Source: Nostoc cf. commune SO-36
GTDB taxonomy: Bacteria > Cyanobacteriota > Cyanobacteriia > Cyanobacteriales > Nostocaceae
NCBI RefSeq assembly: GCF_023734775.1
Contig: NZ_AP025732.1
Span: 124,001-188,000, forward strand
Direction of reading: 5' to 3'
DNA: 64,000 nt
Of this stretch, positions 1 to 9,276 are shown piece after piece (within the stretch, counting starts at the first letter, position 1; each line of letters begins with the position of its first letter). Made by a program: the position numbers and the translations under genes. The notes under the pieces are model-generated. The model ran no database searches, was not told the DNA's origin, and saw only the letters and a program-made list of their open reading frames with translations.

Positions 1-531
1 ACCACACTCAGACTCCTGACTGGATTGCTAGCCACAGCAGCCTTGGCAGTTGGTAGTGCAGACTGGGCTAACATCGGGGCTGGGCTGTTTGTGTTATCGA
101 ACTTTTTGGATCACACAGACGGTGAATTAGCCCGTTTAAGTGGAAAAAGCAGCAAATTTGGTTACTTATATGATTTAGCTAGTGATACAGCTATTAACGT
201 TCTCTTGTTTGTGGGTATTGGGTATGGACTGAGGAACAGCTACCTTGGTGATTGGACATTGCTGATGGGCTTAGTATCAGGTGTATCTGTTGCTTCAATT
301 TTTGCTTGCATTTTCCAATGGCAAAATAAGATAGAGCAAAAACTAGGTAAAGATGCCAGTCGTCCTCCTAATTTTGCTGGATTTGACATTGAAGATGTGC
401 TGTATTTGTTTCCGCTAGTGACTCTGTTGCAGGGACTAGTACCATTGCTTATCGCAGCTACAATTGGCGCACCAGCTTTTGCAATATGGTTTTTTTGGAA
501 ATATCGCTTACTTCTCCAGACGGAAGAATGA
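1..531 (+). CDS. CDP-alcohol phosphatidyltransferase, 3' part
   Basis: The frame is already open at base 1, so the true start lies before the window and 176 codons remain. Bases 109-186 encode the full family signature, DHTDGELAR followed by GYLYDLASD, which supplies the metal-binding aspartates and the catalytic aspartate. The rest is strongly hydrophobic with several membrane spans, as expected of an integral membrane enzyme that moves a phospho-alcohol group from a CDP- or CMP-activated donor to an alcohol. Next come a nucleotidyltransferase and phosphonate genes. I infer that it could attach a CMP-activated phosphonate such as aminoethylphosphonate to a lipid acceptor, but the substrate cannot be read from sequence. 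Confidence 0.85.
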   Translation, partial: TTLRLLTGLLATAALAVGSADWANIGAGLFVLSNFLDHTDGELARLSGKSSKFGYLYDLASDTAINVLLFVGIGYGLRNSYLGDWTLLMGLVSGVSVASIFACIFQWQNKIEQKLGKDASRPPNFAGFDIEDVLYLFPLVTLLQGLVPLLIAATIGAPAFAIWFFWKYRLLLQTEE

Positions 532-714
532 ACGGCATTATGTATTTGCTGAATAAGCATTTTGCTCTTTGTATTTTTTGTGCAGTTTCACAAAGAATTG
601 CTATTAGATTAAGAATTAATTAACAAATATTATCTTGAGCAAAAAACAGTCATTATAAAATACTAGGGAAATTTCCGGATTTCCTGATGTCGTAGCTCTG
701 TTGGTGATTTGACG

Positions 715-1470
715 ATGAAGGCAATTATCTTAGCTGCTGGCGTTGGACGACGCTTAGGTAAAGACGGGCAAATCCAACCCAAATGCTTACTGAAGTTTAA
801 CGGCAAATCTCTACTAGAGCGCCATTTTAACTATCTCCGTCATTACCAAATTGATGAAGTAGTGATTGCTGTGGGTTATCAAGCACAAAAAATTCAGGAT
901 GAAATCAAAGCATTAGGAGCCGAAAGTTGGGTTAGTACAATTTATAATCCTGACTACACCAAAGGCAGTACAATCAGCCTTTGGACTGTACGTCAGCATT
1001 TAGTTGCTGGCGATGACATATTATTAATGGATGCAGATGTATTGTGCGATCGCCGCATCATCGAACGATTGGTAAAGACAAATATCCCCAACAGCTTCTT
1101 ATTAGATCGGGATTTTGAACCGGGAGATGAACCCGTGAAGCTTTGTGTTAGAGATAATTATCTAGTGGAGTTTCGTAAACAAGTAGCTCCTGGTTTAGCT
1201 TATGATTTTGCCGGTGAGTCAGTGGGATTCTTTCGTTTTGGAAGTGCTGTTGCTCAACGTCTTGCGATTCGCACAGAACAATATGTTACAGACGGACGCG
1301 AGAATGAACCTTATGAAGAAGTAATTCGGGATCTATTATTAGAAACTCCAGAAACATTTGGTTACGAAGACATCACTGGATTACCTTGGCTCGAAATCGA
1401 TTTTCCCCAAGATATTCAACGCGCTCAAAACGATATTTTACCTCAGATAGAAGTCGCAGAAAATTTCTGA
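715..1470 (+). CDS. Nucleotidyltransferase, PntC/LicC-like
   Basis: About 251 residues. The N-terminus MKAIILAAGVGRRLG is the nucleotide-binding loop of the sugar/choline-phosphate nucleotidyltransferase fold, followed by the PKCLLKFNGKSLLE segment. LLMDADVL carries the metal-binding Asp, and LPWLEIDFPQD the second acidic site. I chose the ATG at 715 over the TTG at 709 because the family motif starts there. Relatives activate phosphocholine, inositol phosphate or 2-aminoethylphosphonate with CTP. It lies between a CDP-alcohol phosphatidyltransferase and PEP mutase, so CMP-activation of a phosphonate headgroup is the best inference. A second such domain is fused to the PEP mutase downstream, so the two may differ in substrate. 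Confidence 0.8.
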   Translation: MKAIILAAGVGRRLGKDGQIQPKCLLKFNGKSLLERHFNYLRHYQIDEVVIAVGYQAQKIQDEIKALGAESWVSTIYNPDYTKGSTISLWTVRQHLVAGDDILLMDADVLCDRRIIERLVKTNIPNSFLLDRDFEPGDEPVKLCVRDNYLVEFRKQVAPGLAYDFAGESVGFFRFGSAVAQRLAIRTEQYVTDGRENEPYEEVIRDLLLETPETFGYEDITGLPWLEIDFPQDIQRAQNDILPQIEVAENF

Positions 1471-1848
1471 AAATATCTTTGAAAGAATTCAGGAGTCAGG
1501 AGTCAGAATTCAGTATGAATTATTTGCTACTAGCGGGTGAATCAAGGGGTTGAAAATACCCATTAAACCAATTCGCAATTCGCAATTCGCAATTCGCAAT
1601 GACGCTCGCGGACTCGCTACCGCTACGCTAACGCAATTACGTTTTATGACGGGGATTTAGACCCCGACACAAAACGCGCTGCCTCTGCCTATAGAGGCAG
1701 GGGACTTAAACCCCCAAAGTTTATTAAATATCCGATTTAGTGGTCAAAAACATAGTGGCAGTTTTGAATTTCTCACTAATTGATTCAGAATTCTGACTCC
1801 TAAATTCTGAATTCTTCTTTAATTTATAGGTTGAAAAAAGCAGAATAA
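1471..1848. repeat. Intergenic gap with heptamer repeat and dispersed repeats
   Basis: No gene is seen. Bases 1571-1600 hold about four copies of the heptamer AATTCGC. Around them are copies of the AATTCTGA/TCAGGAGTCAG palindromic repeat (about 1487-1515 and 1784-1815) and a GC-rich segment (about 1600-1635) of the same family as those near 19000 and 29500. These are typical non-coding repeats of Nostoc-type genomes. Confidence 0.7.
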
Positions 1849-3504
1849 ATGCATCCAATATTTGCACCCAATGACACCTCTGCAAAATTAAATAAATGTG
1901 CCCAATTGCGGTTATTACTAGAATCGCCTCAACTCGACTTCATTATGGAAGCTCACAATGGCATTAGCGCCCGCATTGTAGAAGAGGCTGGATTTAAAGG
2001 AATTTGGGCGAGTGGATTAGCCCTTTCTGCTCAATATGGCGTTCGAGATAATAATGAAGCCAGTTGGACTCAAGTTGTAGAAATGCTGGAGTTCATGTCT
2101 GATGTCACCAGCATCCCGATTTTATTAGACGGAGATACTGGTTATGGCAACTTTAATAATATGCGTCGCTTGGTTAAAAAATTAGAACAGCGAGGTATTG
2201 CTGGAGTCTGTATTGAAGATAAACTTTTTCCCAAAACCAACAGCTTTATCAACGGGAGTCGCCAAGCTTTAGCTGATATTGATGAATTCTGCGGCAAAAT
2301 TAAGGCGGGTAAAGATAGTCAGACAGATCCAGATTTTTGCATCGTTGCCCGACTCGAAGCTTTGATCGCCGGCTGGGATCTTTCGGAGGCGCTGCGCCGA
2401 GCTGAAGCTTACCATGCCGCCGGAGCAACCGCGATCTTGATTCACAGTAAATCATCGCGCCCCGATCAAGTGCTAGCCTTTGCTAAAGAATGGGCGAGTC
2501 GTTCCCCGTTAGTGTTTATACCGACTAAATATTACAGCACACCTACCGATGTTTTTCGCAAAGCTGAAGTTAATTTGGTCATTTGGGCAAACCATCTGAT
2601 TCGAGCTGCTGTTGCTAGTATGCAAGCGATCGCGCGTGAAGTGAAAGCCAGCGAAACTTTAATCAACATTGAAGATGATATTGCTTCCGTAAAAGAAATT
2701 TTCCGGCTACAGGGCGCGGATGAACTCATAGAAGCTGAAAAACGCTATTTTAACAACGGGCGACAAAATACCCAAGCGATCGTTCTGGCTGCTAGCAGAG
2801 GCCAAGAATTAGCCGGATTGACGCAAGATAAACCAAAAGTAATGTTACCCCTTGGCGGTAAACCTTTACTCAGGTTATTGGTGGATAAATTCAAGAAACT
2901 TGCTATCAATGATATTACCGTTGTCGCCGGTTACAAAGCAGAAACCATCAATGTTCCGGGGATTAAAGTCATCCGCAACCCAGATTATGAAACAACGGGA
3001 GAATTAGCATCTTTAGCCGTAGCTCAAGCCAACTTTGGCGAAGAGATGCTGGTGCTTTACGGGGATTTACTATTTAGAAGCTACATCCTGCAAGACTTAT
3101 TAGAATGTCCCGGAGAAATTGTAGCTGTAGTTGATTCTGTAGCCAACAACAAGTCTGTTAGCGGTTCACCTGATTACGCTTATTGCTCAATTGCAGACGA
3201 TCTTTCTCTGTTTGGACAGGATGTCAACCTGTTGAATGTTTCTAAAACCACACAAACGCAATTAGGAAAGTCTAGCGGCCGCTGGATTGGGATGTTGCGC
3301 TTGCGGAGTCAAGGTAGACAATGGGTTAGTGAAGCACTCAATGAGTTGCAAAAACGACCGGAATTTAACAGTCTGGGTTTGCCAGAATTATGCAATTATT
3401 TAATCGAGCAAGGCAAACCGATCAAGGTGCTTTATATTCGCGGTAACTGGTTAGATGTTAATTCTTTAGATGATCTTGACCTTGCTTTTCAATTAAAACA
3501 ATAG
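1849..3504 (+). CDS. Phosphoenolpyruvate mutase fused to nucleotidyltransferase
   Basis: 551 residues with two domains. Residues about 20-300 are a PEP mutase of the isocitrate-lyase superfamily: [10 protein letters not shown] (91-101) gives metal-binding Asp residues, and [10 protein letters not shown] (123-132) is the signature that separates PEP mutases from lyases. This enzyme makes phosphonopyruvate, the first C-P bond step. Residues about 308-551 are a nucleotidyltransferase ([39 protein letters not shown]), as in PepM-PntC fusions that make CMP-2-aminoethylphosphonate. The usual second Gly of LAAGxG is Ser here. Decarboxylase and aminotransferase genes follow in the same direction, which completes an aminoethylphosphonate route. 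Confidence 0.92.
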   Translation: MHPIFAPNDTSAKLNKCAQLRLLLESPQLDFIMEAHNGISARIVEEAGFKGIWASGLALSAQYGVRDNNEASWTQVVEMLEFMSDVTSIPILLDGDTGYGNFNNMRRLVKKLEQRGIAGVCIEDKLFPKTNSFINGSRQALADIDEFCGKIKAGKDSQTDPDFCIVARLEALIAGWDLSEALRRAEAYHAAGATAILIHSKSSRPDQVLAFAKEWASRSPLVFIPTKYYSTPTDVFRKAEVNLVIWANHLIRAAVASMQAIAREVKASETLINIEDDIASVKEIFRLQGADELIEAEKRYFNNGRQNTQAIVLAASRGQELAGLTQDKPKVMLPLGGKPLLRLLVDKFKKLAINDITVVAGYKAETINVPGIKVIRNPDYETTGELASLAVAQANFGEEMLVLYGDLLFRSYILQDLLECPGEIVAVVDSVANNKSVSGSPDYAYCSIADDLSLFGQDVNLLNVSKTTQTQLGKSSGRWIGMLRLRSQGRQWVSEALNELQKRPEFNSLGLPELCNYLIEQGKPIKVLYIRGNWLDVNSLDDLDLAFQLKQ

Positions 3505-3912
3505 GAGTGGGGCATTGGGCATTGGGCATTGGGCATTGGGCATGGGGCATTGGGCATGGGGCATTGGGCATTGGGCATGGGGCATTGGAATTGTAAGGTT
3601 GAAGTTTTGAGTTCAAAGGTTGGAGTTCCGAGTTCTGAGGCTGAAGTTTTGAGTTCAAAGGTTGGAGTTCCAAGTTCAGAGGTCGAAGTTCCGAGTTCTG
3701 AGGTTGAAGTTCCGAGTTCTGAGGTTGGAGTTCCGAGTTCAAAGCCTCAAGTTCCAAGTTCAGAGGTCGAAGTTCCGAGTTCAAAGCTTGAAGTTCCGAG
3801 TTCAAAGCCTGAAGTTCCGAGTTCTGAAGCTCAAGTAATCATCTTTCCTCTCAACTCCCCAGTCCCCAATCCCCCTTCCCCACTCCCTACTCCCCACTCC
3901 CCAGTTTTAATT
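3505..3912. repeat. Heptamer and 21-bp tandem repeats between pepM and ppd
   Basis: Two repeat blocks fill the gap. Bases about 3511-3588 are GGGCATT/GGGGCATT heptamer-like repeats. Bases about 3598-3835 are roughly eleven imperfect copies of a 21-base unit (GAAGTTCCGAGTTCTGAGGT plus one base), which is three heptamers. Because 21 is divisible by three the array stays open on both strands and would read (V-E-V-P-S-S-E)n in frame with the downstream gene. The family start at 3913 argues that it is not translated as part of that protein. Confidence 0.8.
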
Positions 3913-5073
3913 ATGATCCAGGCAAAAGAATTTGTAGAAGCTGCGCGTAATCTTGGCTTTGGGTGGTACACTGGCGTACCCTGTTCTTTTCTCACGCCTT
4001 TTATTAACTACGTCATCAATGACGTTCAACTTAGATACATCTCCGCAGCCAATGAGGGAGATGCTGTAGCGATCGCAGCTGGAGCAGCAATTGCTGGTAA
4101 ACCCGCAGTAGTGATGATGCAAAACTCTGGTTTGGGAAATGCAGTTAACCCGTTAACCTCCCTAACTTATATCTTTCGGATTCCACTGCTGCTGATTTGT
4201 ACCCTGCGAGGCGATTACCTATTACAAGACGAACCCCAACATCAATTAATGGGGCAAATCACAGAGAAATTGCTAGAAACAATGACTATACCTTGGGAAT
4301 TTTTTCCCAAAGACGCAGCAGAAATAGAACCCGTTCTGCAAAGAGCCACAGCCTACATGCAACAAGAACGCCGTCCTTATGCTTTAATCATGCGTAAAGG
4401 AGCGATCGCCCCCCATGCTCTCACCCGTTGTTCTATCCCCGAACGAGAAAATAGTGCTAACGCTTATATTCAGCAAAACTTTTTTCGCGATCGCAAAGAA
4501 CAACGCATTTCTCGCAGCGAAGCATTAGCTCGGATTGTGGAACTTACCGATCCAGAAAACACTGTAGTAATTGCCACCACCGGATACACAGGACGGGAAC
4601 TCTTCGCTAGTAAAGACAGCGCCAATCATCTTTATATGGTCGGCTCAATGGGCTGCGCTTCCTCAATGGGGTTAGGATTATCCTTAGCACGTCCAGACCT
4701 GAAGGTAGTAGTAATTGATGGCGATGGGGCAGCATTAATGCGAATGGGTAATTTTGCAACCATCGGCACTTATGGCGGTGCTAACTTGACCCATATTCTT
4801 TTAGATAATGAAGTCCACGATTCCACAGGCGCACAAGCCACCGTTTCTGCGGGTATTTCCTTTGCCAAAATTGCCGAAGCGTGCGGCTATGGTGTCACAT
4901 TAGCCGGAGATGATCCCGCCCTTTTAGATGCCTTATTTACCGCAGATGCTAACACCAGACCTAAATTTGCTCATTTAAAGATCCGTCCCGGAACTTTAGA
5001 AAAACTACCCAGACCCAACCTCACCCCGGAGGCAGTTTTACAACGCTTTATGAAACACATTGGTAATTCGTAA
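3913..5073 (+). CDS. Phosphonopyruvate decarboxylase
   Basis: 386 residues from the ATG at 3913, the usual size for the family. Thiamine-diphosphate enzyme: the N-terminal half carries YTGVPCSFLTPFIN and AANEGDAVAIAAG, whose Glu activates the cofactor. The C-terminal half carries the ThDP/Mg motif VIDGDGAALMRMGN...DNEVHDSTGAQ. The family converts phosphonopyruvate to phosphonoacetaldehyde and so makes the unfavourable mutase step irreversible. The frame is open for another 128 codons upstream, but that stretch is tandem repeat with no family similarity. Location next to PEP mutase and the aminotransferase fixes the pathway role. Confidence 0.93.
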   Translation: MIQAKEFVEAARNLGFGWYTGVPCSFLTPFINYVINDVQLRYISAANEGDAVAIAAGAAIAGKPAVVMMQNSGLGNAVNPLTSLTYIFRIPLLLICTLRGDYLLQDEPQHQLMGQITEKLLETMTIPWEFFPKDAAEIEPVLQRATAYMQQERRPYALIMRKGAIAPHALTRCSIPERENSANAYIQQNFFRDRKEQRISRSEALARIVELTDPENTVVIATTGYTGRELFASKDSANHLYMVGSMGCASSMGLGLSLARPDLKVVVIDGDGAALMRMGNFATIGTYGGANLTHILLDNEVHDSTGAQATVSAGISFAKIAEACGYGVTLAGDDPALLDALFTADANTRPKFAHLKIRPGTLEKLPRPNLTPEAVLQRFMKHIGNS

Positions 5074-5158
5074 TTCGTAATTCGTAATTAATAAATTCTA
5101 AGTACAAACTCTTAATTTATTAATGCCCAATGCCCCATGCCCAATGCCCAACGACAAA
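5074..5158. repeat. Heptamer repeats between ppd and aminotransferase
   Basis: GTAATTC-type heptamers (about 5062-5090) are followed by a run of ATGCCCA/ATGCCCC (about 5122-5150). The latter supplies an in-frame ATG at 5123 that would add twelve repeat-encoded residues. I treat it as non-coding. Confidence 0.65.
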
Positions 5159-6238
5159 ATGATTTTACTAAATCCCGGCCCTGTAAATTTGAGCGATCGC
5201 GTCAGAAATGCCCTGTTGCGTCCCGATTTGTGTCATCGTGAGGTAGAATTTTCTCAACTTCAAAGCAGAATCCGCGAACAGCTACTTCAAGTGTACGGTC
5301 TGGGAAGCGACTGGGCAGCAGTTCTCCTCACCGGTTCTGGAACCGCCGCGATGGAAGCGATGATTAGCAGTTTAGTACCCACAGATGGGAAATTACTGGT
5401 AATTGAAAACGGTGTATATGGCGAACGGCTATCCAAAATCGCTAAAATTCACGGCATTAATTACATCACACTTTCCCACCCCTGGAATGCCGAAATAGAT
5501 ATCAACGCTTTAGTCAAGCTTTTAGATGAAAACGCCGATATCACCCACCTTGCGATCGTTCATCATGAAACTACTACCGGTCGCCTAAATAATTTAGCGG
5601 AACTCGCGCCAATTTGCCAAGAACGCCGCATCAAACTATTAGTAGATGCAGTCAGCAGCTTTGGTGCTGAGGAATTAAATTTTGCAGATTGGGGAATTAC
5701 CGCTTGCGCTGCGACAGCGAATAAATGTCTGCATGGCGTCCCCGGAGTGGCCTTTGTCATCCTACAACGGGATGCACTGCCATCAGTAGACACAATTCCC
5801 CGCACCTTATATTTAGATTTAGCAACTTATTGCCAGCAGCAAGACCGAGGCGGCACACCTTTTACGCAATCAGTACAGACATTTTACGCCTTAACAGAAG
5901 CTTTGCAAGAAATGGCAGAAGCAGGAGGTTGGCGTGCCAGATATAGCCATTACAACCAACTTGCCAACTTAGTCAGAGACGGTTTAGCCTCAATCGGAAT
6001 TAAACCTTTACTTCCTCTTGGCAGTTCATCTGTGGTTTTGAATGCCTACTATTTGCCAGATAATTTCAGCTATGAAGAATTTCACGACCAACTGAAAGCA
6101 CGAGATTATATAATTTATTCTGGACAGGGAAATTTAGCTCAATCAATCTTCAGAGTATCAACAATGGGAGCCATTACCCACGCTGACATGGAACGCTTTA
6201 TTGTTGTTGTAAAACAAATTATTTCCAAAAGACAGTAA
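5159..6238 (+). CDS. 2-aminoethylphosphonate aminotransferase-like enzyme
   Basis: 359 residues from the ATG at 5159, where the family motif MILLNPGPVNLS begins. It is a fold-type I PLP aminotransferase. TGSGTAAMEA (59-68) binds the cofactor phosphate, VDAVSSFGA (162-170) gives the Asp that pairs with the ring nitrogen, and ATANKCLHGVPG (185-196) holds the Schiff-base Lys189. The NKC-x-G-VPG context is that of AEP:pyruvate aminotransferases. In a biosynthetic cluster it would run in reverse and aminate phosphonoacetaldehyde to 2-aminoethylphosphonate. It is the last gene of the cluster; 270 bases without a gene follow. Confidence 0.9.
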   Translation: MILLNPGPVNLSDRVRNALLRPDLCHREVEFSQLQSRIREQLLQVYGLGSDWAAVLLTGSGTAAMEAMISSLVPTDGKLLVIENGVYGERLSKIAKIHGINYITLSHPWNAEIDINALVKLLDENADITHLAIVHHETTTGRLNNLAELAPICQERRIKLLVDAVSSFGAEELNFADWGITACAATANKCLHGVPGVAFVILQRDALPSVDTIPRTLYLDLATYCQQQDRGGTPFTQSVQTFYALTEALQEMAEAGGWRARYSHYNQLANLVRDGLASIGIKPLLPLGSSSVVLNAYYLPDNFSYEEFHDQLKARDYIIYSGQGNLAQSIFRVSTMGAITHADMERFIVVVKQIISKRQ

Positions 6239-6509
6239 TGAGACCTGTCAAAAAAAATGGTAGAACGAAATTTTGACCGTCTACCAAAATGAAAAATTCA
6301 CTTCATTGTATTCAAAAATACCCGCACCGCATAAAACAAAGACTACCGCGATCGCTTTAACTTTTACATAAATATCCACTTTAACAAGTTGACAGCGATC
6401 GCTTTTCTGTTTTGTCTGCATCAAATACTGCCCTGTACCAAAGCCAAATTCTAATTTTACTCAAGTTATAAGTCCTGAGTAATACCACTAATTGCTAGTG
6501 CCTTTGGCA

Positions 6510-8582
6510 TTACTCGTACCAGTAAGCATCTTGGATAGAGCTGTTTGCCCCAACCCACCAGACTTCCATGCTGTTGGGGATTCTTGATACAGCCGTAATG
6601 CCACCATTAGTTGATGCACTACCTGCTGGAGCTAACTCAAATCGCTGCCAGCCGACATTCTCGTACCAGTAAGCATCTTGGATAGAGCCGTCTGCCCCAA
6701 CACACCAGACTTCCATGCTGTTGGGGATTCTTGATATAGCCGTAATGCCACCATTAGTTGATGCACTACCTGCTGGAGCTAACTCAAATCGCTGCCAGCC
6801 GACATTCTCGTACCAGTAAGCATCTTGGATAGAGCCGTCTGCCCCAACCCACCAAACTTCCATGCTGTTGGGGATTCTTGATATAGCCGTAATGCCACCA
6901 TTAGTTGATGCACTACCTGCTGGAGCTAACTCAAATCGCTGCCAGCCGACATTCTCATACCAGTAAGCATCTTGGATAGAGCCGTCTGCCCCAACCCACC
7001 AGACTTCCATGCTGTTGGGGATTCTTGATATAGCCGTAATGCCACCATTAGTTGATGCACTACCTGCTGGAGCTAACTCAAATCGCTGCCAGCCGACATT
7101 CTCGTACCAGTAAGCATCTTGGATAGAGCCGTCTGCCCCAACCCACCAGACTTCCATGCTGTTGGGGATTCTTGATATAGCCGTAATGCCACCATTAGTT
7201 GATGCACTACCTGCTGGAGCTAACTCAAATCGCTGCCAGCCGACATTCTCGTACCAGTAAGCATCTTGGATAGAGCCGTCTGCCCCAACCCACCAGACTT
7301 CCATGCTGTTGGGGATTCTTGATACAGTCGTAATGCCACCATTAGTTGATGCACTACCTGCTGGAGCTAACTCAAATCGCTGCCAGCCGACATTCTCGTA
7401 CCAGTAAGCATCTTGGATAGAGCCGTCTGCTCCAACCCACCAGACTTCCATGCTGTTGGGGATTCTTGATACAGTCGTAATGCCACCATTAGTTGATGCA
7501 CTACCTGCTGGAGCTAACTCAAATCGCTGCCATGAAGATCCGAGTAACCGATCATCCCATCCAATTTGACCACGACTCCATTGGCAAAGCTCTAGTACGT
7601 TAGCATCCATCAAACAAGACACATGTGTACCCGAACACTTGACACAATTGTTGTTAGGAATGCCAAGATGTCCATAACTAGCACCGCAGGAGCAATCTCC
7701 ATACTCATCAGCCGCACCAAAAATGTGGCAGCTTTCATGAGCAAAAACTCTGTTAATTTGATCTGAACCCCATCCATCGTTTGAATAGTTCATGCAAACT
7801 TTTTCATTAATGGCATAGGCAAAATGTTTCAGAGGATATTTAGTAAAATAGCCAACATAAGCCCAATCAGTTCCTCTGTTACTTCTCAGATTCTGGACAT
7901 ATTGAACTGAGCCTGAACGATTTGCCGAAAAGCCCATTTGCTGAAGCGCAGCATCACGCCAAGGTGCTTCAGCGTTCTCATAGGTATCGGTAGAACCGGG
8001 AGCCGCAGATACTGTCACAAGGCGAATATCATAAACGAAGGTAATGTTTGCACGAGGTTCAGCACTTGCAAGGAAATTGAGTCCTTCTTGCACTTCTTGA
8101 ATCACCTGTTGTTGTTCCGCAGTTGAAAAAGCAAGATCAGCCTGAGTTCCTGAAACAATTACCACACCAACTGCTATAGATCCGACCATATAGCGACTTG
8201 TGGGCGTACCAGTAGACTCCTCAGGAAGGTTTTCTGTCAGAGTAGCAGATCGATTAATTGCATCAGGATTATTTTCACTATAACGAGGTGGTGAATACCC
8301 CGATGTGTCCCAACTTAATCCCTCTGTAGCACTGGGCGCTCCGTCAGCTAGTCCTTTAGCCTGAAGTTGATTCCAGGCATTTACTGCTAGTTGTGATACG
8401 GGATCGAGCGAGTCAGGCGGAACAGTTGCAGATTGCTGTAAAGCTTGAGGGTTAACTGAGTCTGGGAGATTGACAACAATAACAACATCGGTGAACTGCT
8501 GTGTAACTTTTCCGCCAAGAGCTACTATTTCTTGTTTAGCTTGTTGGAAATCTTGTGTATATAGGAGAAATTGTTGAGCCAT
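6510..8582 (-). CDS. Metzincin-like zinc protease with seven-bladed lectin-type propeller
   Basis: 690 residues with a strong ribosome site (AAGGAGGG) before the ATG. Residues 1-50 resemble a small protease propeptide. HESCHIFGAADEY (282-294) fits the metzincin zinc motif HExxHxxGxxD, and SCLMDA (about 322-327) is placed as a Met-turn. Many Cys lie between them. Residues 351-690 are seven 49-residue repeats starting WQRFELAPAGSAS and holding SRIPNSMEVWWVGADGSIQ, like PLL-type sugar-binding beta-propellers. No signal peptide is evident, so export would need another route. A glycan-targeted protease is an inference. Cys replaces Trp in repeat 6, and repeat 7 is the most divergent. Confidence 0.75.
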   Translation of the reverse strand: MAQQFLLYTQDFQQAKQEIVALGGKVTQQFTDVVIVVNLPDSVNPQALQQSATVPPDSLDPVSQLAVNAWNQLQAKGLADGAPSATEGLSWDTSGYSPPRYSENNPDAINRSATLTENLPEESTGTPTSRYMVGSIAVGVVIVSGTQADLAFSTAEQQQVIQEVQEGLNFLASAEPRANITFVYDIRLVTVSAAPGSTDTYENAEAPWRDAALQQMGFSANRSGSVQYVQNLRSNRGTDWAYVGYFTKYPLKHFAYAINEKVCMNYSNDGWGSDQINRVFAHESCHIFGAADEYGDCSCGASYGHLGIPNNNCVKCSGTHVSCLMDANVLELCQWSRGQIGWDDRLLGSSWQRFELAPAGSASTNGGITTVSRIPNSMEVWWVGADGSIQDAYWYENVGWQRFELAPAGSASTNGGITTVSRIPNSMEVWWVGADGSIQDAYWYENVGWQRFELAPAGSASTNGGITAISRIPNSMEVWWVGADGSIQDAYWYENVGWQRFELAPAGSASTNGGITAISRIPNSMEVWWVGADGSIQDAYWYENVGWQRFELAPAGSASTNGGITAISRIPNSMEVWWVGADGSIQDAYWYENVGWQRFELAPAGSASTNGGITAISRIPNSMEVWCVGADGSIQDAYWYENVGWQRFELAPAGSASTNGGITAVSRIPNSMEVWWVGANSSIQDAYWYE
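6513..7532 (-). repeat. Seven 147-bp tandem coding repeats
   Basis: The 3' half of the protease gene consists of seven direct repeats of 147 bases that are nearly identical at DNA level, including synonymous sites. Repeats 1 and 2 share ITTVSR and repeats 3-6 share ITAISR, which points to recent stepwise duplication or gene conversion. The last copy stops about three residues short. Confidence 0.95.
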
Positions 8583-8868
8583 AAGGCCCTCCTTCTATTT
8601 ATGATTTTAATGTTATGGAGGCTATGATGTGTGTTTTAATTTGATGCAATTAAAGCTGTAGTGTTTTAACTTGTTCCTACATAGCATCTATCTCTATAAT
8701 CTATGCGCAGGTGAAATATTATGCAGGTTTTTACACAGCTTAATAGACTTGTCCGGAAACTCCAAAGCTAGATTTTTTATAGCTTTGAGACTAAGCTTTG
8801 ATCTCTTTGTGAAAAGGTATTTATAAGAGTTTGAGATAGTTAATGATAGTTTTGAGGTATAAGAGTAT

Positions 8869-9012
8869 GTTTGAAAAGTATTTTTATTAACATCAAAGCT
8901 TCGTAAACCTAACCCCCCTTCCCTACAAGGTAATGGCGGTTTCAAAGGCTTTTGACCTTTCGAGGAGAGGAATGGAAGTGGGGATTTTAGTATACTTTAC
9001 GACTTTTCAAAC
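8869..9012. mobile_element. MITE-like element, GTTTGAAAAGT family
   Basis: GTTTGAAAAGTA at 8869-8880 is matched by its inverse ACTTTTCAAAC at 9002-9012, bounding 144 bp with no coding capacity. The core contains a C-run/G-run segment (about 8911-8930 and 8979-8983). A second element with the same termini lies at 21311-21460. Confidence 0.55.
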
Positions 9013-9185
9013 ATCATCTGACCAAATCTTCTTTGGATATAATCAAAAACCATAACTAATTTTGGACAATGGTAGACACTGAGTCAAATATTTTACCATT
9101 TTTTTCGCAAGTTAAAATTTTGGACAAGTCTAATGACTGCCGTCAGCATAACTAAATTATATAGAAACGAATAAATGAATGAATG

Positions 9186-9265
9186 ATACAGCAGTTTGCA
9201 AGGAGGTGAAGTAGAAAATGCAAAACTCGTAGCTCTGTACTTCATGTAAAACAAAACTGCTGTAT
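9186..9265. repeat. Inverted repeat ATACAGCAGTTT
   Basis: ATACAGCAGTTTG near 9186 is inverted as CAAAACTGCTGTAT near 9252-9265, with about 55 bases between. The same AAAACTGCTGTA word occurs alone near 34777. This is probably a dispersed small element. Confidence 0.5.
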
Positions 9266-9276
9266 TACGAATTATT

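Larger units (their letters stand above)
8583..9276. other. Intergenic stretch with two inverted-repeat elements
   Basis: No convincing gene. A short open frame at 8694-8945 (minus) has no recognisable features. Two repeat elements are listed separately (8869-9012 and 9186-9265). Confidence 0.6.

Noticed and set aside
3458..3805. Minus-strand frame with N-S-E-L-Q-P repeats
   Set aside because: It is the complement of the same 21-bp array and overlaps the PEP mutase end; no gene features.
3529..3912. Repeat-coded N-terminal extension of phosphonopyruvate decarboxylase
   Set aside because: The frame is open only because the repeat unit is 21 bases; the enzyme family starts at the ATG at 3913.
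8694..8945. 83-residue minus-strand frame
   Set aside because: No recognisable motif; it partly overlaps a MITE-like element.
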